From: a filamentous cyanobacterium Phorm 6
GTDB lineage: Bacteria; Cyanobacteriota; Cyanobacteriia; Cyanobacteriales; Microcoleaceae
Assembly: GCA_003003725.1 (NCBI GenBank)
Contig: PVWI01000001.1
Coordinates: forward strand, 1 to 64,000
Reading direction: 5' to 3'
Length of the DNA stretch: 64,000 bases
Position numbers and translations under genes: made by a program. This document shows, one piece after another, positions 1-7,811 of the stretch. Below the pieces are notes generated by a model. That model searched no databases, was not told the origin of the DNA, and worked only from the letters and a program-made list of their open reading frames with translations. Positions within the stretch are counted from its first letter, which is position 1. Each line of letters begins with the position of its first letter.

Positions 1-14
1 ATAAACAAGATTTA

Positions 15-1307
15 TTATGGCGTATCTTCTAAATTAAGTTCCGCAACTTTTGCCAGAGCTTCTAAACGCTTGTTTAATGTTTTATGCCTGGGACATTCTA
101 CAGCGTACTCGTATTTAGCACCCGTATGTTGAAGTTCGGAAATCTGGCAGTCAATTAAGTTACTAAGATGACCGACTAGCTTTTTAACACGTATTAGCCA
201 CGCCTTAGCTAATGCTTTAGTGCGGAATCCTATCCAAGCTCTAAAGTAAGACCCGTTTTCGCTAATTTGATATGCTACGTTGGGCGATAATTTAACAATA
301 GGTTCAATTCGGGTCACACCCAAACATTTGAGTTCTGTTAAGGTGTAGTTTTGAATATCCCCATTGTCCCAATGAATTTTTATGGACCGTAGTACCTCAA
401 TATTCAAACTAATAATTGTCCCCATTCGTTGAGTTCCTTCTCGCTGCTGTAAAAGGCGAGTTTCCTCTCTAAATCCGTTCCATCCTTGTTTTTTAACTAA
501 ACTTTCAATGCAGTGCTTCCAGGCTTCTTCCCAAGCTATCTCAAAGTCAGAAAGATTGAGGTGTGGAGAGTAAAAATTAGGAAGCTTCCCTGCTTCCCAC
601 TCCCCACTCTCCACTCCCCCCCTTTCTTCGTTCAATTGTCGAGCCAGTTTTTCTTTTAACTGCTGTTTGTGGATGGGCATAGCGAATTCTAAAAAGTTGT
701 CGGGTACTTCGAGAGCTAAATGCGTTTTAGCTCGGATTCTGATATCGGTAACAGATAAATAGCTGGCGTCTTTTAATTGCTGGGGTGCAGGAATATCTAT
801 AGTACAACTTGTCGGGTACCCGGGAAACAAGTTGATGGGAAAGAGATAAGATTGGTCGAGAGTAGAGATGAGAATGTGGTGTTCGCTCAGCGATTCTACT
901 TTGAAACGAGTTGCATTGCTGAATTGTACCTGGTCGGAATTAGCGAGTACGATGGTTGTGCAAGTGGGAAGTTCTCCAGCAGTCTTTTTAGGGATAAACT
1001 GAGGAACGAGGGAGATTGTGAGGGCGCGGATTTCGTCGAGGTTATAAGTCCAAGAAAATGAATCTTCGCCGGGACTTGCGTCCCAAGTAATTGTCACAGG
1101 TTTTTCAGTTTTGTTGAGAGAAGTAACAGTACCGTATTGGTTGCCAGTTTTAACGATATCGTTTAACCTGAAGGGATGTTCTTCAGCAGGTACATCCGGG
1201 AGGAAAGGGAAAATTACTGCAACTACTTCTTGGATTTGAGAGGAGTGCTGGCTGGCTGATTCAGGAAAGGTTTTGTGGGGGTTAATATTAGAATTATTAG
1301 TATTCAT
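15..1307 (-). CDS. Hypothetical protein with two small beta-barrel-like repeats
   Basis: A 430-residue protein that I do not recognise. Two segments resemble each other (residues about 57-97 and 292-330). Each reads G-T-(V/I)-x-S-L-N, then an I-x-W-D strand, then Y-x-L-x-E-(I/L), which suggests a duplicated SH3/KOW-like barrel of the kind that binds nucleic acid or protein; this is inference. A Gly/Glu-rich linker near residues 225-240 is encoded by a C-rich tandem repeat (CCCACTCCCCACTCTCC-like, about 594-623), so a short repeat has entered the reading frame. No signal peptide or membrane segment is seen. The start ATG at 1307 has no clear Shine-Dalgarno sequence. No functional link to the neighbours is visible. 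Confidence 0.7.
   Translation of the reverse strand: MNTNNSNINPHKTFPESASQHSSQIQEVVAVIFPFLPDVPAEEHPFRLNDIVKTGNQYGTVTSLNKTEKPVTITWDASPGEDSFSWTYNLDEIRALTISLVPQFIPKKTAGELPTCTTIVLANSDQVQFSNATRFKVESLSEHHILISTLDQSYLFPINLFPGYPTSCTIDIPAPQQLKDASYLSVTDIRIRAKTHLALEVPDNFLEFAMPIHKQQLKEKLARQLNEERGGVESGEWEAGKLPNFYSPHLNLSDFEIAWEEAWKHCIESLVKKQGWNGFREETRLLQQREGTQRMGTIISLNIEVLRSIKIHWDNGDIQNYTLTELKCLGVTRIEPIVKLSPNVAYQISENGSYFRAWIGFRTKALAKAWLIRVKKLVGHLSNLIDCQISELQHTGAKYEYAVECPRHKTLNKRLEALAKVAELNLEDTP
594..623. repeat. C-rich short tandem repeat inside a coding sequence
   Basis: Near-heptameric CCCACTC/CCCCACT units lie inside the 15-1307 gene and encode a low-complexity linker in frame. Such short tandem repeats are common in filamentous cyanobacteria. 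Confidence 0.5.
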
Positions 1308-1854
1308 AACGGTAAAAAGTTGGTTATCCCTTAACTTCTCCCGCTAGGGAATAGCTTTTAATTTAGAGGTTTCCTCAACCAATAGTTATTGCTTAAATTG
1401 CAGGAAATGACTTAGCTGTTGTTAGAGGGGAGGCTCAGTTGCGATCGCCAACTATACTGGTATCAGCCAGCCCTAGGAGCGTACAGCTATCAACTTTAGG
1501 ATTATTACTCATATAATTAGAGAAATCGATACAAAATGCGATCGCTAGGTCGCGTCAATCAAGACTAGAATAACAAGCTATACACTTAGTACACTTTAAC
1601 AAGCCTGCCTTTGACAATCTATCGAGTTAACAGCACCTAATTGATAAAAAATTCTCCCAGTTATCAGTTGCTTCTATAACTGGGAGAATTTGCGGGAAAG
1701 CCGATATATTCAGGACTTACGCAAAAATTGGCTTAACACAACTCATAGCGGTAACGTGCGCCAAGTGCACCTACGGATAGAGTCTGTGGGTAATTCCTGA
1801 TATTAATCTAACGCAGGTATCTCGATTAATTCGATTTTAAACAGAGCTGCGTCG
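1308..1854. other. Intergenic region without a gene
   Basis: Five hundred bases with frequent stops in all frames. It contains two HIP1 octamers (around 1440 and 1540), one strong hairpin listed separately, and near 1712 a CAGGACTTACGCA motif that recurs near 57770 (and, less exactly, near 59010). No coding potential is seen. Confidence 0.6.
1645..1689 (-). terminator. Rho-independent terminator of the minus-strand small-gene operon
   Basis: ATTCTCCCAGTTAT (1651-1664) and its exact reverse complement (1676-1689) form a perfect 14-bp stem around an 11-nt loop. Read on the minus strand the stem is followed by a run of six T, the classical intrinsic terminator form. It lies about 165 bases downstream of the 1855-2103 gene and would end that operon. 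Confidence 0.8.
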
Positions 1855-2103
1855 TTATTCTTTAGGCAAAGTAGGCTTTGGTGGGATGTCAAAAACAATC
1901 ACAAATGTGAATTCTTTGACAAACCGTTGCAAAACCCGAAAATGATCGTCTGCATCCCTCCTGCTGCGAAATCGCGCCACAACAATACGCTGACAATTAG
2001 GAAGCAGCTTAATGATGCACCACGGATGCAATCTCTCAAAATAAGTCATTTTAACCTCACCAGCGACAGTAATAGGTTGCGTTCTTTTTTCCTTGCTTGC
2101 CAT
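1855..2103 (-). CDS. Small conserved-looking hypothetical protein
   Basis: A basic protein of 82 residues from the ATG at 2103; an upstream ATG at 2130 would add nine residues. It carries the pattern HPWCIIKLLPNCQRIVVARF followed by R-x-x-D-A-D-x-H and a hydrophobic strand, which looks like a small alpha/beta fold. I do not recognise a family. It is the last gene of a minus-strand group with the HTH protein (2193) and the 2479 protein, ahead of the terminator at 1645-1689. No motif supports a specific function. Confidence 0.55.
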   Translation of the reverse strand: MASKEKRTQPITVAGEVKMTYFERLHPWCIIKLLPNCQRIVVARFRSRRDADDHFRVLQRFVKEFTFVIVFDIPPKPTLPKE

Positions 2104-2192
2104 TACGCTAGTTGAGAGAATATTCTTCAAGACAGGTCACGCTGACCTTGACAATTAATTAGGTTTGTGCTTTCAACCGCTCAAATTCTTTT

Positions 2193-2513
2193 CTAACGCA
2201 CCTTCTTATCTTCGGAATGCGGACACAGCAAGTTCGCCAGTACGTCGGGAATCTCCTCAAAGTGTTCCAGCAGAAAATCCATTACTGCCAAATGGCGCAA
2301 ATCAACAGCAGTAGGAAATCTTCGATTTTTTCCGCGTTTAAACCAACCCTGTACCGTCGAATCAGAGCGGGAACAAATGGAGGCAATTTGCTCGTAACTT
2401 ACGCCCCACTTGACATAAAACTGTTTCGGCGTCATGCCCAATTGGCATTGGCTGTAAACTGCAATCAAATTGCGTTCTCTATCTGTCAAAGTATGCGGCT
2501 TTTTCATCCTCAC
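2193..2513 (-). CDS. Helix-turn-helix DNA-binding protein
   Basis: A protein of 106 residues. Residues about 30-60 (SYEQIASICSRSDSTVQGWF) have the spacing of a helix-turn-helix: a first helix with Q-I-A, a turn, then a recognition helix ending in the W-F-K-R-G commonly seen in such domains. The C-terminal half is helical. The start at 2513 overlaps the end of the upstream 2479-2826 gene by 35 bases, so the two are probably translated together. A role as a transcription regulator of this small operon or of the neighbouring recombinase is plausible but not shown. Confidence 0.65.
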   Translation of the reverse strand: MRMKKPHTLTDRERNLIAVYSQCQLGMTPKQFYVKWGVSYEQIASICSRSDSTVQGWFKRGKNRRFPTAVDLRHLAVMDFLLEHFEEIPDVLANLLCPHSEDKKVR

Positions 2514-2826
2514 ACCTCTCTAAATCTTCCTCCCACGCCGTATCAAATTGACACCAAGCTGCACTCTTGGAATCAGGAGCCAACCAAATTATGTAGCACC
2601 ACATCCAACAGCAACGGCGCGGTTCGTAGTTGTAAAAATTGCCAATAACTATTCCCCAATCGGCTTCTTCGCCAACATCGGCCCAGCGCACCATCTCGCC
2701 ACACTCAAAGCGCGGGGGATGAATTTGGGCAAAATTTGCAGGCAACTCAGTTGAAGGTGGTATATCCTTCAACTGTTTTAGTGGCAGGCCCGAAATCAAA
2801 TCTCGCTTTCCTTTTGAGATTGACAT
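2479..2826 (-). CDS. Hypothetical protein, 115 residues
   Basis: A Trp- and Cys-rich acidic protein. The central part (FECGEMVRWADVG then DWGIVIGNFYNYEPRR) looks like a small beta-barrel entry found in short cyanobacterial hypothetical proteins, but I cannot name a family. It overlaps the downstream HTH gene by 35 bases and is the probable first gene of the 2826-to-1855 minus-strand unit. No membrane segment or signal is seen. Confidence 0.55.
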   Translation of the reverse strand: MSISKGKRDLISGLPLKQLKDIPPSTELPANFAQIHPPRFECGEMVRWADVGEEADWGIVIGNFYNYEPRRCCWMWCYIIWLAPDSKSAAWCQFDTAWEEDLERCEDEKAAYFDR

Positions 2827-3327
2827 GAGTTCTCAACTGTGCATCGACTGCAACAGATTTGTTTTGATAGGTTTTTAGACCAATTTCTTGATAAAGAAAT
2901 TGCAGCGCGATTTTCGTCAGCGAGGTGCGATGATCGACAAACGTCTCCAAATCGAACCACACCGGGAAGTAGAAGAACTATTGGAGAATATTGAGGACTT
3001 GTTCTTCAGAATATAACCAGCCAGCAAAAAAGGTTGCCGGTAGAATCAAACAATAGTATAATTAGATTAGTTACTAATAATTTTCTTGGTGGCGCGGTGT
3101 TATGAACGCCCAAAAACCTGTTACCTTCAGAGACCTCATCGACGCGATCGCCCGGAATGCCGATTATCAACTTTCCCGAGAATTCGAGTCAGTTGAATAG
3201 CAATAAGCGGAAGTGAGTTGCAACAAGCGCCTCCGATTGCCCAGAAAGCGATTGAGCCGGATTTGGTTGGCCATCAAAGAATAGAAGCCAGTTAGCCTAC
3301 TTGACGTAACATCCCTTTCGTCCAATA
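2827..3327. other. Gene debris between the small operon and the recombinase
   Basis: Short broken coding stretches only. A 28-codon plus-strand stretch (2930-3016) ends in an acidic helix, ELLENIEDLFFRI. A separate 32-codon ORF lies at 3102-3200. On the minus strand 2747-2962 is open but overlaps the 2479 gene. These look like remnants of decayed small genes of the kind found next to recombinases; no intact gene can be supported. Confidence 0.4.
3102..3200 (+). CDS. Possible 32-residue peptide or gene fragment
   Basis: The ATG at 3102 opens 32 codons (MNAQKPVTFRDLIDAIARNA...), amphipathic and helix-like, with no clear ribosome-binding site. It could be the N-terminus of a decayed antitoxin-like gene. 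It is listed because it is the only plausible start in this gap; confidence is low. Confidence 0.2.
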   Translation: MNAQKPVTFRDLIDAIARNADYQLSREFESVE

Positions 3328-3903
3328 ATGAAGGAATTTACCCTAAGAGGCTGCGCCGTGAAGGTTCAAGGGAATGGGCGCGCTAAGATTTTGACGCCTG
3401 CAGAAATTGACCGACTGTTTGACCGGGGTTTTATGACAGCAAGGGACAGGCTTTTGTTTGCTGTAACTTTTTACTGCGCCTGCCGCATTTCAGAGGCGTT
3501 AGCTTTAACAACTCACGACATTGTTGGGGGGTCAGTCACGTTGCGGAAAGCGACGACAAAGGGGAAATCAGCAACGCGAACGCTGCCGCTCCATCCTATG
3601 CTGGCTAAGTATTTAAAGGCTTACAATCCAGATGTGGGTTTTTTGTTTCCGGGGCGAGACAATACGAAGCCTTTGACTCGCGCCGCATCGGATGTGATTT
3701 TTAAAGAAGCTTGCAAGCGGGTAAGAATTAAGGGGGCTTCAACACATTCGATGCGGCGGACGGCGCTGACTAATTTGAGCAATGCGGGGGTGCCGCTGCG
3801 GGTGATTATGGAGATTTCGGGACACAAAAATTTGTCGAGTCTCCAGCGCTATTTGGAGGTACAGCCGGAACAGCTTGTCAAGGCGATCGCGCTTTTGAAG
3901 TGA
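3328..3903 (+). CDS. Tyrosine recombinase, catalytic domain only
   Basis: A tyrosine-recombinase catalytic domain of 191 residues. All catalytic residues are visible: Arg in CRISEALAL (about residue 53), Lys in the beta-hairpin TTKGKSATR, H-x-x-R in HSMRR, His in SGHKN and the Tyr nucleophile in LQRYLEV. The usual N-terminal SAM-like core-binding domain is absent, so the protein is about half the length of an XerC-type integrase, as in small cyanobacterial integrase-like proteins. Its place between debris and the DISARM locus suggests a role in mobility of this island (inference). No attachment sites could be identified. Confidence 0.85.
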   Translation: MKEFTLRGCAVKVQGNGRAKILTPAEIDRLFDRGFMTARDRLLFAVTFYCACRISEALALTTHDIVGGSVTLRKATTKGKSATRTLPLHPMLAKYLKAYNPDVGFLFPGRDNTKPLTRAASDVIFKEACKRVRIKGASTHSMRRTALTNLSNAGVPLRVIMEISGHKNLSSLQRYLEVQPEQLVKAIALLK

Positions 3904-4243
3904 GCCGTTCAACAGTGAAATTATTTAGTCCTAGCCGCACGCTTCCACATTATGTCATTCGCTCGCCCAGCGCGCGAAGAATCTCAAACCTTTACAAAAC
4001 CGCCCGCTTAGTGCGTCCAAGACTGTTAGTTTGACGGGCGAAGGGGAGCAAATTTTTATTCCTACCCCCAGATGGGGACTTTCCGTACAAAGGGCTGCGC
4101 TTCTTTGGTGTTGAAGATGCTCCCCCTGACTTGTTTATGAACCAGAAGTATTGACCCAATTAAACCAGCAAGCGAGCTGGGGATAGCCGAAAAATATCAT
4201 TAAAAATATTTACAGAAAAAACGATCGCAAGTACAGTAGCAAA
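3904..4243. other. Intergenic region with a possible gene-tail remnant
   Basis: No intact gene. A plus-strand open stretch ending at the TGA of 4152-4154 translates to PDGDFPYKGLRFFGVEDAPP and has coding character without a start, so it may be a leftover 3' end. The region holds the promoter of drmD, but no convincing -35/-10 pair stands out. Confidence 0.35.
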
Positions 4244-7200
4244 ATGCAACTAAAAACTGGGCAAATTGTCAAGGTGCGATCGCGCCAATACCTCGTCGAA
4301 GAAGTCGCACCCAAATTCTCCGAGGATACAGACACCTTAGTGCGACTGTCGTGCTTAGAAGATGATGCCTTGGGAGAAAGCCTCGAAGTCCTGTGGGAGC
4401 GAGAAGTTGACGCCGTAGCGATCGGCAATAACTCCTGGGATTCCGTCGCGAAGCGGGGATTCGACAATCCTAAACTCTTCTCAGCTTACCTGCACACCCT
4501 GCGTTGGAACTGCGTTACTTCAACCGAACCCAAGCTATTTCAATCCCCCTACCGAGCAGGCATCGAAGTTAAAGCTTACCAGTTAGAACCTCTCCGCAAA
4601 GCCTTACTCATGCCGAGAGTTGGGTTATTTATTGCCGACGACGTAGGCTTGGGCAAAACGATCGAGGCGGGACTGATTTTGCGGGAAATGCTGATCCGCC
4701 AGAAAGTGCGACGGGTGGTAATTTCTTGCCCCCCTACTGTGGTGCGGCAGTGGCAAGAAGAAATGGAAAGCCGCTTCGGGCTCAGTTTCATAATTTGCGA
4801 TCGCTCCTTTGTGGCCACCTGCAGGCGCGATCGCGGGTACGGCATCAACCCCTGGACAACTCACACCCGCTTCATCATCTCCCATGCTTTGCTCAGAGAT
4901 GAAACCTACACCGGCCCACTGCGAGATTGGCTGGGCGAATTTGCAGCCGCATCGATGCTGATTTTAGATGAAGCGCACAATGCCGCCCCTGCCAGCGGCG
5001 CTAAATATGCCGTTGATTCCCAGCTAACTCGCACTGTGCGAGATTTAGCGCCTCGTTTTGAACATAAGTTATTTCTCTCAGCAACGCCTCACAACGGCCA
5101 TTCTAATAGTTTTGCAGCGTTGTTAGAAATTTTAGATCCGCAGCGGTTTTGCCGGGGTGTCCCCGTGCGCGATCGCAAATTACTCGACTCGGTAATGGTG
5201 CGCCGTCTCAAGCGAGACTTGCGGGAAATTGGCGATGATTTTCCGAGAAGGGAAGTGATTGCGATCTCGATCGACAACCTGCCTGAAACTGCACCCGAAC
5301 TCCAACTTTCGCGCTTGCTGCAACACTATCGACAATTGCGAGAAGAGCGATTGCAAGGTGAATCTCGCAGCAACCAAGCAGCGGCGATGTTAGTAATTAC
5401 CAATTTGCAAAAGCGCTTGCTGTCATCTATCGAAGCCTTTACTCGCACGTTGAAAGTTCACCGAGTAGCTTTAGAAAAGCAAGTTTCTAAACAGCCAATT
5501 TTGCGGTTAGAACGCTTACAACTGCTGTCTGAATCGGCGGGAGGTGATGATGAGCGGGCGGAACTGCCAGAGGAAGAAGTGCAGGCAGAAGAAGACGCAC
5601 AAATGGCAGCGGCAACTGCTAATAGTTTATCACAAATTACCCAGCGAGAACAAGAGATTTTGTCAGAAATGGCGGAAATTGCCAATGCTGCTCGTTATCA
5701 ACCTGACCCGAGAATTATTAAGTTAATTGACTGGATTAGACAAAATCTGTGTCCTGATTTAGGGCAGCCAAATGCTCAATGGTTAGAGCGGCGCGTCCTA
5801 ATTTTCACAGAATATACGGATACCAAACGTTACTTAGAAGAACAATTGCGATCTGCCTTCGCCAATTCTCACTTAGAACACCAACGAATCGGCGTTTTTC
5901 ATGGTGGCATTGGCGAGGAACGGCGCGAGGCTATTAAACAGGCATTTAACAGCGACCCAGCCAACAATCCTCTCCGCATTCTGATTGCCACAGATGCAGC
6001 ACGAGAAGGGATAAACTTACAAAATTATTGTGCTGATTTATTCCATTTTGACATACCTTGGAATCCCAGTCGCATGGAACAACGCAACGGTCGAATTGAT
6101 AGGAAGCTTCAGCGTTCGCCGGTTGTTAATTGCCATTATTTTGTATTGCCGCAGCGAATTGAAGATAGAGTTTTAGAGGTTTTAATTCAGAAGACAAAAA
6201 CCATTCAAGCAGAGTTGGGAACTTTGACACCTGTTGTTGAAAAAAGTATGTCTCGTTTGCTGCAAAATGGGATTATTCATAAAGAACTGGGGAAAATTAC
6301 TCAATCCATTGAACAAATATCCGTAGGGTGCGTCAGTCCTAATTCAAGTGGGCAGTTAGAAACATTTAATACTGACGCACCCTACACAATCAACTCAGAA
6401 ACAATTAATCCTAACACATCCACCGCCATTGGCGAAGAATTAGAAGAAATTCGCCTTCGCAAACAAGACCTCATTAAACAGATTTCCGAACTCCAAGAAA
6501 TGCTCAAGAAATCGCGGGATTGGTTAGGTTTAGATGACCGCCATTTTCGGGATGCAATCTCAGCTTCCTTGGAAATTTTAGGTGCACAGCAACTCAAACC
6601 CATTGACGTAATCGCAGCAAACCACAATCCAGAAACAGCGAAATGGGAAATTCCTGCACTTAACCAACGAGTCGGGGCAGATCCAACTTGGACAGTGACG
6701 CTGGATACCTTGAGAAAACCTCGCCAAAGAAGTCAACAACTGTGGGATTGGCGCAGGGAATCTCCCATCCGACCAGTAGTTTTTCGTGACCCAGGTTCTC
6801 TGGATGGCGAAGTGGTACACTTGCATTTAGAACACAAAATTGTGCAGCGATTATTGGGACGATTTTTAGCCCAAGGATTTCTGCATGATGAATTAACTCG
6901 CGCTTGTATTTGTCTCACGGATGACCCGATTCCTAAAGTTATTGCCTTGGGGAGATTGTCACTTTATGGAGAAGGTGCTACCCGACTTCATGATGAAGTA
7001 ATTGCCGTTGCTGCGGAGTGGACAGATCCGGCAAATAGGGGGCGGAAAAAACTGAAGCCTTTGGGAGAGGGAGAGAAAGAAAATGTATTGGAATTGCTAG
7101 AAAATTCTTTGGCAAATCCGCGATTGCGAGAGGTTTCTGAAGGGGTAAAAATTCGCCTAAAGGAAAGTGCGTCTCAGGATGTTGAGGAGTTAATTCCGAA

Positions 7201-7534
7201 CCTCGAAAGTCGGGCAGAAGTATTAGCCCAAAGGGCAAAGCGGAAGTTAAATGAGCGCGGTTTGAAAGAAGCAACTGAGATGAAGAAAATTTTAGAACAG
7301 CAGCAACAGCGCATTTTAGCACGGCAACAAGAAACTCAAGCGATTCAGTTATCTCTTTTTCCAGAAGAGGAACAGCGACAAGTGGATGCTGATAGGCGTT
7401 ATTGGCAGAAACGTCTGCAAAGTTTGTCTGAGGAATTAGTGAAAGAACCGGCTCGAATTGAAGCGATTTATCAGGTAAAAGCGGTGCGAATTGAACCAGT
7501 GGGGTTAATGTATTTATATCCGGTGTCGGGTTGA
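4244..7534 (+). CDS. drmD: DISARM DrmD, SNF2-family helicase
   Basis: A large SNF2-type ATPase/helicase of 1096 residues, the class 1 DISARM helicase thought to act on incoming phage DNA with the other Drm proteins. Visible motifs: Walker A DVGLGKT at about residue 133, DEAH at about 242, SATPHNG (motif III), and the C-terminal helicase core with FTEYTDT, ATDAAREGINLQ (about 582) and RNGRIDR (motif VI). The C-terminal third is helical and coiled-coil-like. It starts at ATG 4244. A palindromic repeat of 63 bases (6323-6385) is inserted in frame at about residues 694-714, between the helicase core and the C-terminal part. It is followed by drmMI on the same strand after a tandem repeat block. 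Confidence 0.93.
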   Translation: MQLKTGQIVKVRSRQYLVEEVAPKFSEDTDTLVRLSCLEDDALGESLEVLWEREVDAVAIGNNSWDSVAKRGFDNPKLFSAYLHTLRWNCVTSTEPKLFQSPYRAGIEVKAYQLEPLRKALLMPRVGLFIADDVGLGKTIEAGLILREMLIRQKVRRVVISCPPTVVRQWQEEMESRFGLSFIICDRSFVATCRRDRGYGINPWTTHTRFIISHALLRDETYTGPLRDWLGEFAAASMLILDEAHNAAPASGAKYAVDSQLTRTVRDLAPRFEHKLFLSATPHNGHSNSFAALLEILDPQRFCRGVPVRDRKLLDSVMVRRLKRDLREIGDDFPRREVIAISIDNLPETAPELQLSRLLQHYRQLREERLQGESRSNQAAAMLVITNLQKRLLSSIEAFTRTLKVHRVALEKQVSKQPILRLERLQLLSESAGGDDERAELPEEEVQAEEDAQMAAATANSLSQITQREQEILSEMAEIANAARYQPDPRIIKLIDWIRQNLCPDLGQPNAQWLERRVLIFTEYTDTKRYLEEQLRSAFANSHLEHQRIGVFHGGIGEERREAIKQAFNSDPANNPLRILIATDAAREGINLQNYCADLFHFDIPWNPSRMEQRNGRIDRKLQRSPVVNCHYFVLPQRIEDRVLEVLIQKTKTIQAELGTLTPVVEKSMSRLLQNGIIHKELGKITQSIEQISVGCVSPNSSGQLETFNTDAPYTINSETINPNTSTAIGEELEEIRLRKQDLIKQISELQEMLKKSRDWLGLDDRHFRDAISASLEILGAQQLKPIDVIAANHNPETAKWEIPALNQRVGADPTWTVTLDTLRKPRQRSQQLWDWRRESPIRPVVFRDPGSLDGEVVHLHLEHKIVQRLLGRFLAQGFLHDELTRACICLTDDPIPKVIALGRLSLYGEGATRLHDEVIAVAAEWTDPANRGRKKLKPLGEGEKENVLELLENSLANPRLREVSEGVKIRLKESASQDVEELIPNLESRAEVLAQRAKRKLNERGLKEATEMKKILEQQQQRILARQQETQAIQLSLFPEEEQRQVDADRRYWQKRLQSLSEELVKEPARIEAIYQVKAVRIEPVGLMYLYPVSG
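6323..6385. repeat. In-frame palindromic repeat inside drmD
   Basis: GTAGGGTGCGTCAGT (6323-6337) and its perfect reverse complement (6371-6385) flank 33 bases. The element is 63 bases, 21 codons, and is read through as VGCV...DAPYT without a stop. The same repeat family occurs between the DISARM genes. Confidence 0.9.
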
Positions 7535-7561
7535 GTCTGAGTAGGGTGCGTCAGAGTCTAG

Positions 7562-7780
7562 GTAGGGTGCGTCAGGTGATTATTCATAGTTATAGTTGGG
7601 TATTTTAAAGCTGACGCACCTTACAATTTAGGAAAGTAGGGTGCGTCAGCGGTTATTCATAGTTATAGTTGGGTATTTTAAAGCTGACGCACCTTACAAT
7701 TTAGGAAAGTAGGGTGCGTCAGGCGGTTATTCATAGTTATAGTTGGGTATTTTAAAGCTGACGCACCTTACAATTATACA
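7562..7780. repeat. Three tandem copies of a 73-74 bp palindromic unit
   Basis: Units start at 7562, 7636 and 7709. Each contains GTAGGGTGCGTCAG, then TTATTCATAGTTATAGTTGG, then CTGACGCACCTTAC, so each can fold into a hairpin. A further half unit lies at 7546-7559. The block separates drmD from drmMI and could act as an attenuator or a recombination hot spot; this is inference. Confidence 0.9.
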
Positions 7781-7811
7781 ATTTAGGGACAAGGTAAAGT
7801 CAGGAGGAACA

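Noticed and set aside
2747-2962. Minus-strand 71-codon frame upstream of 2479
   Set aside because: It overlaps the 2479 gene by 80 bases, ends in that gene's antisense-like frame and has no start signal; treated as debris.
7743-7811. TTG start for drmMI
   Set aside because: The extra 23 codons are translated repeat; AGGAGG lies directly before the ATG at 7812.
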